This document shows, one piece after another, positions 1 to 8,805 of a stretch of DNA of 64,000 nucleotides. Origin of the DNA: CAYRQP01 sp964426545 (GTDB lineage: Bacteria; Fermentibacterota; Fermentibacteria; Fermentibacterales; JCC-6); the NCBI GenBank assembly GCA_964426545.1, contig CAYRQP010000007.1, positions 44,415-108,414 on the forward strand, read 5' to 3'. A program made the translations under genes and the position numbers. Under the pieces are notes generated by a model. The model was not told where the DNA came from and did not search any database. It worked only from the letters and a program-made list of their open reading frames with translations. Each line of letters begins with the position of its first letter. The stretch's first letter is position 1.

Positions 1-538
1 CTGCCGATGCCGTGCGAAGAATAAGTCTTTCCATCATTCCGGCCCCCGCCCTACCGGTCATAAGGGGGTAGGAAGTTCCCGTATTATTAGACCATGGGTC
101 CCTGTAATCGAGAACAAGGGGCAGTCCGGTTATTTTTGCTGTAATTGCTGCCGAAACAAACCCGGAAAAGGGAGGACCTGATGCTATGATAACCTGAACG
201 TCCCCTGAGTCTATAATTTCTATAGCTTTTATGAGAGAAGGAATTATCCAGCCTTCCCTGGAATCTATCATTCTAAAAAATCTGTACCAGATTCCACCCG
301 GAATGTTAAACATGCGTGTATTCCATCTTTTGGTAAGACTGTGCATCATGAAAGAAACTCTACTGACATTACCCGGAGCTTTAATTGAAAAATCCGGATT
401 AGTGATATACCTATTTTTAGGTGTAATTATGTGGACTGTGTGACCTCTGCTCAAGAACTCCCGGGTAAGAAACATCCACCGTTTTGCCCCGACTGCACCC
501 GTTGGTGGATAATGATAACTGAAAAGCAGAATTTTCAA
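1..538 (-). CDS. Glycosyltransferase, N-terminal part (cut by window edge)
   Basis: The reverse strand reads open from a TTG at 538 to the window edge, about 179 codons, and is incomplete at its C-terminus. The product starts LKILLFSYHYPPTGAVGAKR, which is the N-terminal strand and glycine-rich loop typical of GT4/GT-B glycosyltransferases that bind their acceptor in the first Rossmann domain. Further on it has a GLPLVLDYRDPW stretch, which is also typical of the family. A TAG lies in frame a few codons upstream, so the start must be the TTG at 538 or one at 550; I prefer 538 because the product then begins at the conserved strand. It probably transfers a sugar in surface polysaccharide assembly and lies just downstream of another minus-strand glycosyltransferase. 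The donor sugar cannot be read from the sequence. Confidence 0.75.
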   Translation of the reverse strand, partial: MKILLFSYHYPPTGAVGAKRWMFLTREFLSRGHTVHIITPKNRYITNPDFSIKAPGNVSRVSFMMHSLTKRWNTRMFNIPGGIWYRFFRMIDSREGWIIPSLIKAIEIIDSGDVQVIIASGPPFSGFVSAAITAKITGLPLVLDYRDPWSNNTGTSYPLMTGRAGAGMMERLILRTASA

Positions 539-584
539 ATGACATCCCAATCGCTAGTGTATCTGCACAAAAATACCTGCGAGA

Positions 585-1700
585 TTATAAGTCAGCGGAG
601 TATATTCCGACAAGTTTACCTATATACTCAGCAGGAGAGGTAAGCTCTCTCACGAATTCTTGTGCATTGTTTCCAACTTTCTTCCGAATCTCCGGAGAAT
701 TTGCTACCATCAACAAACGCCTGCCGTCATCAGTGCAATCCGTCATATCGAGGAAAAATCCCGTATATCCTTCTTTTATCAGTTCCGGAATTCCACCCGT
801 CTTCGTACAGACAGGAACGACTCCATGATGCATGGCTTCAGCAAGTGCAACCGGAAAACCCTCTACTTCCGATGTCATAACAAAGATATCAGAAACCTTG
901 TAGTAGTCATCGAGTTCGATCCTTGCCAGTTCGAAGTTTACGCATTTTTCTATTTCAAGGTGCTTTGCCAGTATAATGGAATCAGATAATTCGGGCCCGT
1001 CCCCCACAACTATCAGGTGAGAAGGCGGAGTCTCAGGGAGATTCACATAAGTTCCGAATGCTTTGAGCAGCCGTGTTATGTTCTTTACTTTGCGCAGTGC
1101 CCCGACAAAGAGAAATACAACTGCCTCGGCAGGTATGCCAAGGGTTGCCCTGATCTTCTTTCTTTCCTCACTTCCTGTAAAATCAACTGACGGGACGGGG
1201 TTGAAGAGAACCTCCGATTGCCTGTTGCTGCAAATATTCCCATTCAGAAAGAGATCTTCGATATAACTGCAGACCATGATTCTGCGGTTAATGAAGCCCG
1301 AAAGAAACCTGTCGATAGTCTGCCGGACAGGAGTCGTCCAGGGAGAACCACTATGTTCAGTCGATATGATAAGGGGGACTCCGCAAATAACTCCGCAGAT
1401 TGTACCTATCTGTTTTGGTAGCCAGAGATGAAGATGAAGAACATCCGGATTTATTTTGATAATAAGAGTACACAAACGGATAATTGTCCTGAGGTAATAA
1501 CGCCTTCTGTGTGCAATCGGGGTGCAGATAGTCACACCTTCATGGATACGCGGCAGCATAGCCGTTCCCTCTTCCAGAGGGACAACACAGGTCTTCCAGT
1601 CCGGCAGTTTCTGCATTTCATTGCATATATTGGCAATTACTGCCTGGGCTCCCCCAATCCCGAGATTGCTTATGACATGCAGAACCGTTTTCTTTTTCAT
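585..1700 (-). CDS. GT4-family glycosyltransferase
   Basis: This is a complete GT-B fold glycosyltransferase of about 371 aa, the usual length. It begins MKKKTVLHVISNLGIGGAQ, the classic GT4 N-terminal strand with the GG-A loop. The C-terminal nucleotide-sugar domain has VFLFVGALRKVKN and then a MTSEVEGFPVALAEAMHHG block, which supplies the donor-binding E-x7-E pair. An upstream in-frame ATG at 1742 would add 14 residues; I chose 1700 because the conserved fold starts there, though neither start has a well-placed ribosome site. It forms a minus-strand pair with the partial glycosyltransferase 46 bases downstream and is divergent from the plus-strand polysaccharide genes. Its likely role is a cytoplasmic transfer step in glycan building, with substrates unknown. 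Confidence 0.88.
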   Translation of the reverse strand: MKKKTVLHVISNLGIGGAQAVIANICNEMQKLPDWKTCVVPLEEGTAMLPRIHEGVTICTPIAHRRRYYLRTIIRLCTLIIKINPDVLHLHLWLPKQIGTICGVICGVPLIISTEHSGSPWTTPVRQTIDRFLSGFINRRIMVCSYIEDLFLNGNICSNRQSEVLFNPVPSVDFTGSEERKKIRATLGIPAEAVVFLFVGALRKVKNITRLLKAFGTYVNLPETPPSHLIVVGDGPELSDSIILAKHLEIEKCVNFELARIELDDYYKVSDIFVMTSEVEGFPVALAEAMHHGVVPVCTKTGGIPELIKEGYTGFFLDMTDCTDDGRRLLMVANSPEIRKKVGNNAQEFVRELTSPAEYIGKLVGIYSADL

Positions 1701-1918
1701 TGCCAATTGCGAATTATCCTTTGCTGCAGAGAAAAAATGCATATTGCCGAAAGTGCGGCAATTCTGTTTGATACAGGTACATTACTATATATAGCAGAAA
1801 TCCGCCACTCCGCTGCAAAGAGAGATTTGCTATATTTGCAGGGTGACAGTTTTCGTTACAGTGCTGTTCTTCAAAAGTTAAACTACTGTTATATAGATAA
1901 TTCGACAAAGGCTTTGTA

Positions 1919-3088
1919 ATGATAATGAAAGGACAAAGACAGATGCGGAAAATCCGTGTTGGTTTCGTTATATCAACATTGAACAGGGGCGGGGCTGAAG
2001 GAAAACTGGTTGCTGTTGCAAACGGTCTCGACAGGGAAAGGTATGAAGCTGGTGTATATATCCTGAAGACAGGACCTTTGAAAGAACTACTCACAGTTCC
2101 GTACCGGGATAATCTGATTCCCAATAAATACAGCATAGCAGGATTTGCGGAACTCGTCCGGTCTTTCAAGAAGGACAAACTGGATATTGTCTGGCTGGTG
2201 GGGACCGGTGATACAGGTTTTTTTGGAAGGATTGCCGCGAAACTGGCGGGAGTTTCACATGTTATAGTTAGCCTTCATGCGACGGACAGGCCGGGAAAAC
2301 CCACAATAGACACAACTAACCGGTACTTGAATGAGATAAACTGCCTGACGGACAGGTTTGTTGCTGTTGCAGAAACTCACCGGACTCACCTGATACAAAC
2401 AGAACACATAGATCCTGCTAAAATAATCTATATTCACAACGGAGTGGACGTTTCAGTATTTCATCCAACGATACCGGGCAAAGACAAAACAACAGAAGAC
2501 GATTTTGGAGTTCCGGAGAACGTTCCGGTTATTGGAATACTGGCACGATTCAAACCCGAAAAAAGACATGATGTCTTTCTAAAGGCGGGTAGAATCCTTC
2601 TGCAGACATATCCGGATCTTAAATTGATGATAGTGGGGGATGGGCTGAATAGGGAATCTGTTGAAAAGATGACAGATGATCTTGGTCTCAGGGACAATGT
2701 GATTTTTACAGGCGGACTCGATGATGTTCTTCCTGCAATTCACAGGATGACAGTATCTGTACTTTGTTCGGATACAGAGGCATTCCCGAACGCCGTGCTT
2801 GAATCTATGGCTGCCGGCGTACCTGTAGTAGCAACTGATGTGGGCTCTGTACGTGAAGCTGTAAAGAACAGGGAAAATGGAATGCTCATACAGAAAGGAA
2901 GTCCGGAACATGTGGCTGAGGCCGTTGCTCTGCTTCTTGAAAGTGATACTCTGCGGAAGTCCGTGATACATGAAGGACTGAAAACGGTATCGGACCGATT
3001 CTCACTAAGGCAGATGATTCGCAGGCGCGAAGAACTATTCGAAGAACTGCTTAACGGAGACAAGAGAAGATTGGATTCCTTTGAATAA
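1919..3088 (+). CDS. GT4-family glycosyltransferase
   Basis: GT-B glycosyltransferase of up to 389 aa. The N-terminal motif VGFVISTLNRGGAEGKL is typical of GT4 enzymes, and the C-terminal domain carries GILARFKPEKRHD and an E-x7-E donor site near residues 286-294 (TEAFPNAVLESMAAGVP). Two starts are plausible. The ATG at 1919 has AAAGG 7 bases upstream, and the ATG at 1943 has AAAGGA 9 bases upstream and begins directly before the conserved strand. It is the first gene of a plus-strand run with the epimerase, which overlaps its end by 8 bases. It most likely adds a sugar to a lipid-linked glycan on the cytoplasmic side; specificity is not visible. Confidence 0.9.
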   Translation: MIMKGQRQMRKIRVGFVISTLNRGGAEGKLVAVANGLDRERYEAGVYILKTGPLKELLTVPYRDNLIPNKYSIAGFAELVRSFKKDKLDIVWLVGTGDTGFFGRIAAKLAGVSHVIVSLHATDRPGKPTIDTTNRYLNEINCLTDRFVAVAETHRTHLIQTEHIDPAKIIYIHNGVDVSVFHPTIPGKDKTTEDDFGVPENVPVIGILARFKPEKRHDVFLKAGRILLQTYPDLKLMIVGDGLNRESVEKMTDDLGLRDNVIFTGGLDDVLPAIHRMTVSVLCSDTEAFPNAVLESMAAGVPVVATDVGSVREAVKNRENGMLIQKGSPEHVAEAVALLLESDTLRKSVIHEGLKTVSDRFSLRQMIRRREELFEELLNGDKRRLDSFE

Positions 3089-4037
3089 CATATGGAAAGG
3101 AAAACGGGTGCTTATAACAGGCGGAGCCGGTTTTATCGGGTTCCACCTGTTCCGTAAACTGATTGGAAAGGGTTCTCTTGTCGATATCATCGATAAGAGA
3201 ATTCCGGCGTGGCCTGTAGATGAGTTTGACGCTGATTACACTTTGTATTTCGCCATCGACATAATCGGTGAGGATTTTACAGCATATCTGCGAAAAACCG
3301 ACTATGACTATATATTCCATTTGGCGGGAAGTGCCTCTGTTCAACTCTCGGTGAAAAGACCATTTACTGATTTCGAAACCAATTTGAGGGGTACGCTTAA
3401 TCTGCTCGAGACACTGCGGACGGTAGATTATCTGCCTAAATTGATTTATCTGTCCTCCGCGGCAGTATACGGAAATCCTGTCAGGTCACCGATAAGTGAA
3501 GAAGATGCAACCGTGCCAATTTCACCATATGGTATTAGTAAACTTGCAGCAGAACGGTATCTTCATGTTTACAGCGAGATTCATGGGCTGCCGGCTGTGT
3601 CAGTCAGACCTTTTTCAGTATATGGGCCGGGGCAGGGAAAGCAGGTAGTTTTCGACATAATCAGGAAAATCGAAAACAATCCCAAAAAACTGGAGTTATT
3701 TGGAACAGGTATGGAAGCCCGGGATTTCATCTACATTTCCGATATTGTGGATGCTCTTCTAATAGTCGCTGAAAAGAGCAACATGACGGGTGAAGTCTAT
3801 AATCTTGCATCCGGAAAATCGGTAGAGATATCTGAAATAGCGGAAGAAATTTGTCGGATTACAGGTGTTTCTCCCCAAATGGAGTACAAGGGATCTGTAC
3901 GTCCGGGAGTTCCACTCGTCTGGGAAGCGAATATTGGTAAACTCAAAGCACTGGGATTCCGGCCGGCTATAGAAATGCATGAAGGACTGAGAAAGACCAT
4001 AGAGTGGTTCATCGAAACGAAGACAGACAGAAGATGA
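3081..4037 (+). CDS. NAD-dependent sugar-nucleotide epimerase/dehydratase
   Basis: Extended short-chain dehydrogenase of 318 aa. It shows the NAD-binding glycine motif TGGAGFIG near residues 13-20, a YLSSAAVYG strand carrying the catalytic serine, and the catalytic Y-x3-K in SPYGISKLAAERY near residue 150. The start is TTG at 3081, 8 bases inside the preceding glycosyltransferase gene, and the next gene overlaps its stop as ATGA, so the three are probably translationally coupled. The family converts UDP- or dTDP-activated sugars (4-epimerisation, 4,6-dehydration or reduction). Supply of a precursor to the neighbouring transferases is the natural reading. Which sugar it handles cannot be told here. 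Confidence 0.9.
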   Translation: MNNIWKGKRVLITGGAGFIGFHLFRKLIGKGSLVDIIDKRIPAWPVDEFDADYTLYFAIDIIGEDFTAYLRKTDYDYIFHLAGSASVQLSVKRPFTDFETNLRGTLNLLETLRTVDYLPKLIYLSSAAVYGNPVRSPISEEDATVPISPYGISKLAAERYLHVYSEIHGLPAVSVRPFSVYGPGQGKQVVFDIIRKIENNPKKLELFGTGMEARDFIYISDIVDALLIVAEKSNMTGEVYNLASGKSVEISEIAEEICRITGVSPQMEYKGSVRPGVPLVWEANIGKLKALGFRPAIEMHEGLRKTIEWFIETKTDRR

Positions 4038-5140
4038 AAGTTCTCCTGGTAGGTCCCGTTCATAAATTCGGCGGAGTAACACGTTATGTAAAGGACCTTC
4101 TTGCGTCTTCTCCGGACTTTATCCCTTTCAATACCGGAAGACCCGAGAAGAAGAAAATTCGTGCAGGGACAGGATATGTCGAAGCATTCAACACAGATAC
4201 TTCAAGGGTAGTTAAAGGCATATTCGTGACTCTATGTAATTTTCTGAGATTTCCATTAGTTCTCTTAAATAGCGGTGCCGGAATTGTCCACATATGCGGA
4301 GTCAGTTTTTTTCCTTTCTGGGAAAATACCTATTACATGGCAGTGTCACGTATTTTAGATAAAAAAGTTACGTTGCATTATCTTGGAGCATTCGACCAGT
4401 TTTATGAACCGGCAGGCAAATTTCACAAATATCTCATTCGTTCTGTTTTGCAGATTCCTGACAGAATTATGCTCCTTTCAGAAAAAGTGAAGAGATTATC
4501 AGCGGAATTCATTCCGGAAGACAGACTGAGTGTATTGCCCAGCTCGGTTGATACCGATAAATTCAATGCTCCTGACAGGCTTTTTCCGGCACCTCCTGCG
4601 AAAATCAGAATCTTGTTTGTAGGCGGACTCGATCCATTTAGAAAAGGTATCTATGATCTGCTTGAATCTGTCAGTATGGTCACAGAGAAATACCCTCATG
4701 TGAGATTAGTGCTTACGGGTGGTGGTAGTTTCGAAGAAATTGAAAAGAAGTGGGAAAAAATGGGTTTGGATGGATGTATAGAGTTCATCGGCTGGGTCGC
4801 TGATGAAAAACTGCCCGAACTCTACGCGTCCTGTGATGTTCTGGCACTTCCTTCGTATAATGAGGGCCTTCCATATGTGATTATCGAAGCACTTTCATCC
4901 GGATTACCAATGATAGGCAGTAATGTGGGCGGAATACCGGAAGTCATAAGTGACGGAGAGAACGGTTACATAATAACACCCGGTGACGTAGAAATGCTGA
5001 CTGAGAGACTGCTTGAACTTCTTAAAGACGCTGATATCAGAAAAAGAATGAGCGCGAACAATAGGAAAAGGGCAGTTCGATTTTATTCTATTGACCATGT
5101 AATGAAAGAATTGCAGAGAAATTTCTCAGAGATAGTATAA
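4034..5140 (+). CDS. GT4-family glycosyltransferase
   Basis: About 368 aa from the ATG at 4034, which overlaps the epimerase stop (ATGA). A GTG at 4004 is also in frame but would lie 30 bases inside the previous gene. The product begins MKVLLVGPVHKFGGVTRYV, matching the GT4 acceptor domain, and the C-terminal domain has ILFVGGLDPFRKG and an E-x7-E motif near residues 276-284 within NEGLPYVIIEALSSGLP. Together these identify a retaining GT-B transferase using a nucleotide sugar. It is the third gene of the coupled plus-strand polysaccharide run. Confidence 0.9.
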   Translation: MKVLLVGPVHKFGGVTRYVKDLLASSPDFIPFNTGRPEKKKIRAGTGYVEAFNTDTSRVVKGIFVTLCNFLRFPLVLLNSGAGIVHICGVSFFPFWENTYYMAVSRILDKKVTLHYLGAFDQFYEPAGKFHKYLIRSVLQIPDRIMLLSEKVKRLSAEFIPEDRLSVLPSSVDTDKFNAPDRLFPAPPAKIRILFVGGLDPFRKGIYDLLESVSMVTEKYPHVRLVLTGGGSFEEIEKKWEKMGLDGCIEFIGWVADEKLPELYASCDVLALPSYNEGLPYVIIEALSSGLPMIGSNVGGIPEVISDGENGYIITPGDVEMLTERLLELLKDADIRKRMSANNRKRAVRFYSIDHVMKELQRNFSEIV

Positions 5141-5147
5141 ACTGCAG

Positions 5148-5167
5148 ACTTTCAGTTTTCTGAAAGT
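5148..5167 (+). promoter_or_regulatory. Hairpin directly before a ribosome-binding site
   Basis: ACTTTCAG and CTGAAAGT form a perfect 8-bp stem with a TTTT loop. The hairpin ends one base before the GGGGAG ribosome site of the CapK-like gene. There is no U-run, so it is not a standard terminator. It may protect a processed 5' end or modulate translation, but that is inference. Confidence 0.45.
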
Positions 5168-5179
5168 GGGGAGATGAAT

Positions 5180-6586
5180 ATGAGTAGCCCGGACAGATTC
5201 TACTCAGTTTACAAACATCTGCCGGTTTTTCTTCAAAATGCGATAGTGAGTATCAAAAGCGGTAGACGCTGGAAGCATGAAAACAGCAGACAGTTTCAAT
5301 CTATTGTGGAAGAGCTGCTCAGAATTCAGTATGCATCGAGCGAAGAAATTCTCGAATACAGAAAAAACAAACTGGGTGCAGTTCTTAAAGCTGCGGCAAA
5401 AACAGAATATTACAGAAGAGAACTTCCCGAGGATGAGATAATAGAGAAAGAACCATTTGCTGTATTAGCGGATATTCCTGTGCTGGAACGTGAAGAGGTC
5501 AGAAACAACTTCAGAAAGTTCATCAACCCGCTGTACACAGACAAAATGATGAAACATGGAACAAGCGGGACAACAGGTACTCCTCTGCAGGTTATGTGGA
5601 CAGAAGAGAGCATGGATATGGAAAGAGCACTCATCTGGAGACAGAGAAGAGTCACAGGACTTTCTTTTGGAGAAGCCTGGAGGGGTATGCTCGGCGGTCA
5701 TAAGATAGTACCGCTTAGTGTAACCGCTGCTCCTTTCTGGAGAACAAACAGGAAAGCAAAACAGGTATATTTTTCTACATTCCACATAAGCCCGGACGCA
5801 GCGGGGGACTACCGCGAAGGACTCGATAAATATGATATCGAATATCTCGAAGGTTATCCATCTGTTTTATATGCTCTGGCTCTTGCTCTTGATTCCGCAG
5901 ATATCAGGTATAGACTCAAGGGAATCTATTATGGAGCCGAACCGCTCAGGGAATTCCAGAGAGAATTAATTGAAAAAGTATTTGAAACCTATGTCTGGGA
6001 TTATTACGGATTGACTGAAAGGGTAGCCTCGGCAAGTGAATATGAATGCCGGAACGGACTTCATGAGAACTGGGAAAACTGCTTTCCGGAAGTGGTGGAT
6101 AAAAAAGGTTGCCTTCTCGATGACGGGCAATATGGAGAACTCGCAGGGACTTCTTTTTCAAATTTGGGGTTCCCGCTTCTCAGGTATAGAACAGGGGATA
6201 TGACGCGGATCATTCCGGGAAAATGTACATGCCGGCGGGATTCGAGGAGAATAGCACCTATCGATACCAAACGGGAAGACCTTCTTATTATGCCGGACGG
6301 AAGTTATCTGTCAGCTTCCAACATGACCTATCCGTTTAAGGAAGTAGGACATATAAAGTTATCACAGATATATCAGGGACAGAGGAATCTCATAGAAGTC
6401 AGGGTCGTACCTGACAGTGATTACAGAGAAGAGGATGGAATTGCTCTTGCCGGGAAACTTAAAAAGCTGCTTCCCGCTGAAGTAAGCGTAAAGATAGAAC
6501 TTGTCGATGATATACCTAAAACAGCCTCAGGCAAATATGCGTTCTGTATATGCGCGATTAAAGAACTTCCCCCAGAAGAAGATTAG
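5180..6586 (+). CDS. CapK/PaaK-like adenylate-forming enzyme
   Basis: Adenylate-forming enzyme of the phenylacetate-CoA ligase (PaaK) superfamily, about 468 aa. The phosphate-binding loop GTSGTTGTPLQV lies near residue 125, the DYYGLTER adenine-binding block near 275, and LLRYRTGD near 335, followed by the C-terminal swivelling domain (DIPKTASGKYAF). I chose the ATG at 5180 rather than 5174 because GGGGAG ends 6 bases before 5180 but abuts 5174. Homologues named CapK are common in capsule and O-antigen clusters, where their substrate is generally unproven. Activation of an acyl group that decorates the glycan is a reasonable guess. The 3' end overlaps the convergent DUF354 gene by 29 bases. 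Confidence 0.88.
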   Translation: MSSPDRFYSVYKHLPVFLQNAIVSIKSGRRWKHENSRQFQSIVEELLRIQYASSEEILEYRKNKLGAVLKAAAKTEYYRRELPEDEIIEKEPFAVLADIPVLEREEVRNNFRKFINPLYTDKMMKHGTSGTTGTPLQVMWTEESMDMERALIWRQRRVTGLSFGEAWRGMLGGHKIVPLSVTAAPFWRTNRKAKQVYFSTFHISPDAAGDYREGLDKYDIEYLEGYPSVLYALALALDSADIRYRLKGIYYGAEPLREFQRELIEKVFETYVWDYYGLTERVASASEYECRNGLHENWENCFPEVVDKKGCLLDDGQYGELAGTSFSNLGFPLLRYRTGDMTRIIPGKCTCRRDSRRIAPIDTKREDLLIMPDGSYLSASNMTYPFKEVGHIKLSQIYQGQRNLIEVRVVPDSDYREEDGIALAGKLKKLLPAEVSVKIELVDDIPKTASGKYAFCICAIKELPPEED

Positions 6587-7583
6587 AAATAAAATTCAGA
6601 GTGCTTTCGGATTTACAAGAATCCCGCCTTTTCGTCCTCAGACCCGCAGAAAGCGTTTCTTCAACAGAGCCGGCATCCCGCATGAGAACAAGCCTTCCGT
6701 CTTTCTCGAGTTTTGAGTCAACCCGCCCCTGTTTCCCGCAGAAGAAGCTGATAGAGGGAATTCCCATAATAGCGGCTTCTCGGGTCATTGTACCGCCCCC
6801 GCCTATTACAAGGTCACATAAGTCGATGAGCGTTGGTCCGGAGTATACTTTGGATGGGACAATGACATCAGCCTTTGAACCTCTTTCTATCAGACTGTTC
6901 TGTTGTTCGTTTCTCGGAATCCAGATTATTTGAACATCGTCTCTTGCCAACAGCACCTTCAGAATTTCCCCGAGGACTGTATCTGCTTCCGGAAAATGAT
7001 AATGAGCTGTTGCGGCAGGCGGTCTCAGCAGAATTTTCTTCTTATCTGCCTCCAGCCCCAATTCAGCAGCGACAGAAATATCTGTTTCGATGTTTCCGAT
7101 GTAAAGATTTTCCTTATAACCCGGATATTTAGACACTTTGGATAATGATATTCCGGCATCTTTGCATCTATTGTCGTCGATTGCGTCGGGAAGCAGAATC
7201 TTAGTGCAGAATCGATTGAAAAGATAAGGATTCACCCATTCATAATCGTACATTGTTATCGACGGAATGCCGAGTATCCGTGAAGCGATGGGGAGAGCCC
7301 GTGAACCGTGTCCAAAGGAGAGAACTACTTCACTACCGCGCATGGCAGCGGCAAGTTTTACGGCGCGCACTAATGTCCCGGAGACTTTTCCCAACATACC
7401 CGCGCCGTATACCCCGCCAATCTTAATGTAGTTCAACCCGAACATATCCAGGAGTTCACAGGTGGAAGAACGGTCCCTGGCTGTAAAGATGACATCATGT
7501 CCGCGTTTCCTTATCTCTTCGGCAATTGGCTTCATTACAAGGATATGGGGAGCATTATCCGCATCAAACCAGATTTTCATCAT
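6558..7583 (-). CDS. DUF354 family protein (GT-B-like)
   Basis: 341 aa, close to the normal length of the DUF354 family. It starts MMKIWFDADNAPHILVMKP, the family's signature N-terminus (D-x-x-x-A-P-H), and later has IGGGGTMTREAAIMGIPSI, a glycine-rich donor-loop-like block. The fold resembles GT-B glycosyltransferases such as WecB or MurG, but the reaction of the family is unknown. It is the last gene of a minus-strand trio and overlaps the upstream alpha/alpha-barrel gene by 20 bases. The same association of DUF354, bi-domain oxidoreductase and barrel proteins is common in bacterial polysaccharide clusters. Confidence 0.88.
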   Translation of the reverse strand: MMKIWFDADNAPHILVMKPIAEEIRKRGHDVIFTARDRSSTCELLDMFGLNYIKIGGVYGAGMLGKVSGTLVRAVKLAAAMRGSEVVLSFGHGSRALPIASRILGIPSITMYDYEWVNPYLFNRFCTKILLPDAIDDNRCKDAGISLSKVSKYPGYKENLYIGNIETDISVAAELGLEADKKKILLRPPAATAHYHFPEADTVLGEILKVLLARDDVQIIWIPRNEQQNSLIERGSKADVIVPSKVYSGPTLIDLCDLVIGGGGTMTREAAIMGIPSISFFCGKQGRVDSKLEKDGRLVLMRDAGSVEETLSAGLRTKRRDSCKSESTLNFISNLLLGEVL

Positions 7584-8802
7584 TACCCTTCAAATAAAGA
7601 CAAAGAGCCCTGAACATCCATGCCTGCGACCATCGCATATGAACTACCGGATTCTTGTGCCATCTATGCCTTTGAAAAATAAAGCCACTCTTTACTTCAT
7701 CCCACAGGAAATCTATACCCTTATTCAGAATTCTTTTCGCCGTTTCTCTACCATCCGGATAATAGTCTGTGAGTTTCAGAAAGGTGATTGCTCCCTGCGC
7801 AAAAGAATGAGGATCCAGGGGATATTTTCTTGTTGCATAGTACTTTGCCGTTCCGTCAGGTTCGAAGAGAACATCCCGATAATAACTCAAGCCCGATGTA
7901 ATACAGTCATCCCATTTGGAAGTGCCAAGGAGCTTTGAAATGTCGGCGAGTGATTCGAGAATAAATCCTGTATGCAGATTATCGATCCATTGCCAGTGTT
8001 CGTCTTCGCCGTAAAACCAGCTTCCGTCATCATTCTGTCTGGCAATGACATACTCTACTGCCTTCTGCGCAAGTGCAGTCCACTCTTTCCTGTTTTCTTC
8101 AGAATATTGTGCAGCATTGGCAAGTATTTTCGCCCCGAAGAGGGAAGCGTTGAAGACCCTTGTTCTGTCATCCGGTGAGTAACTGAAGCAGATTCCGGTA
8201 TCATCTTCGTAACGTTTTAAAGAACGGGTAACGAATTGCGCCGAAGCCCCTGCAATAATTGAAACCGCAGGATTGGCTGAGTCTGATAATGAATCAAGAA
8301 CAAAATTAGTGCAGACAACAGTAGGGAACCATGCCGGCTGCAGAAATGCTCTGCTTTGCCAGGGAAAACTATAGCCCCAGCCCAGAGATAGGACACTGAT
8401 GTTTTCTGCTATTCCTGCTACAATACCGCTGATCGGCTTTCTGTTCTTTACAAAGGCGGCAGAACCATCCGTTTTAGAAGCCATCGAGAGAAGAGAATCT
8501 CCTAATACTTCTTTCAGTTCTCCTGACTTGTCTATTTCAGGGAAATCACTGATACCGGAGAGGAAGAGAGCAAGCCCTTTCGGGTTGGTTATGTCCCGTA
8601 TGCGAAGGAATGGTCTTAAATTCAGGGGACATCGTTTAACAAGCTGGATTAAAGCAAGGCGAAATAAGCGAGAGCGTCTTATGAAGGGAGAGAGCAGTTT
8701 ACTGTTCAAGCCGTCGTATGGATCACTTCCACGGAAATTATCGTGAATTGCGCTTTTTAGAATAACCCCGGCTATTGTCCGGAAACGCTTGCTGCTGTTC
8801 AC
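7564..8802 (-). CDS. Alpha/alpha-barrel polysaccharide-associated protein
   Basis: 412 aa, no signal peptide. The repeated helical pairs with short DGSW-type turns (NDDGSWFYGEDEHW, then NLHTGFILESL) point to an alpha/alpha toroid, as in glycan lyases, epimerases and prenyltransferases. Homologues in databases are often mislabelled as delta-aminolevulinic acid dehydratase; nothing here resembles that enzyme. The start is GTG at 8802 with GGAG 8 bases upstream, lying in the end of the previous gene, whose stop is 3 bases away. Its place between a bi-domain oxidoreductase and a DUF354 protein suggests a role in making or editing a polysaccharide. The activity is unproven. Confidence 0.78.
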   Translation of the reverse strand: MNSSKRFRTIAGVILKSAIHDNFRGSDPYDGLNSKLLSPFIRRSRLFRLALIQLVKRCPLNLRPFLRIRDITNPKGLALFLSGISDFPEIDKSGELKEVLGDSLLSMASKTDGSAAFVKNRKPISGIVAGIAENISVLSLGWGYSFPWQSRAFLQPAWFPTVVCTNFVLDSLSDSANPAVSIIAGASAQFVTRSLKRYEDDTGICFSYSPDDRTRVFNASLFGAKILANAAQYSEENRKEWTALAQKAVEYVIARQNDDGSWFYGEDEHWQWIDNLHTGFILESLADISKLLGTSKWDDCITSGLSYYRDVLFEPDGTAKYYATRKYPLDPHSFAQGAITFLKLTDYYPDGRETAKRILNKGIDFLWDEVKSGFIFQRHRWHKNPVVHMRWSQAWMFRALCLYLKGNDENLV

Positions 8803-8805
8803 AGT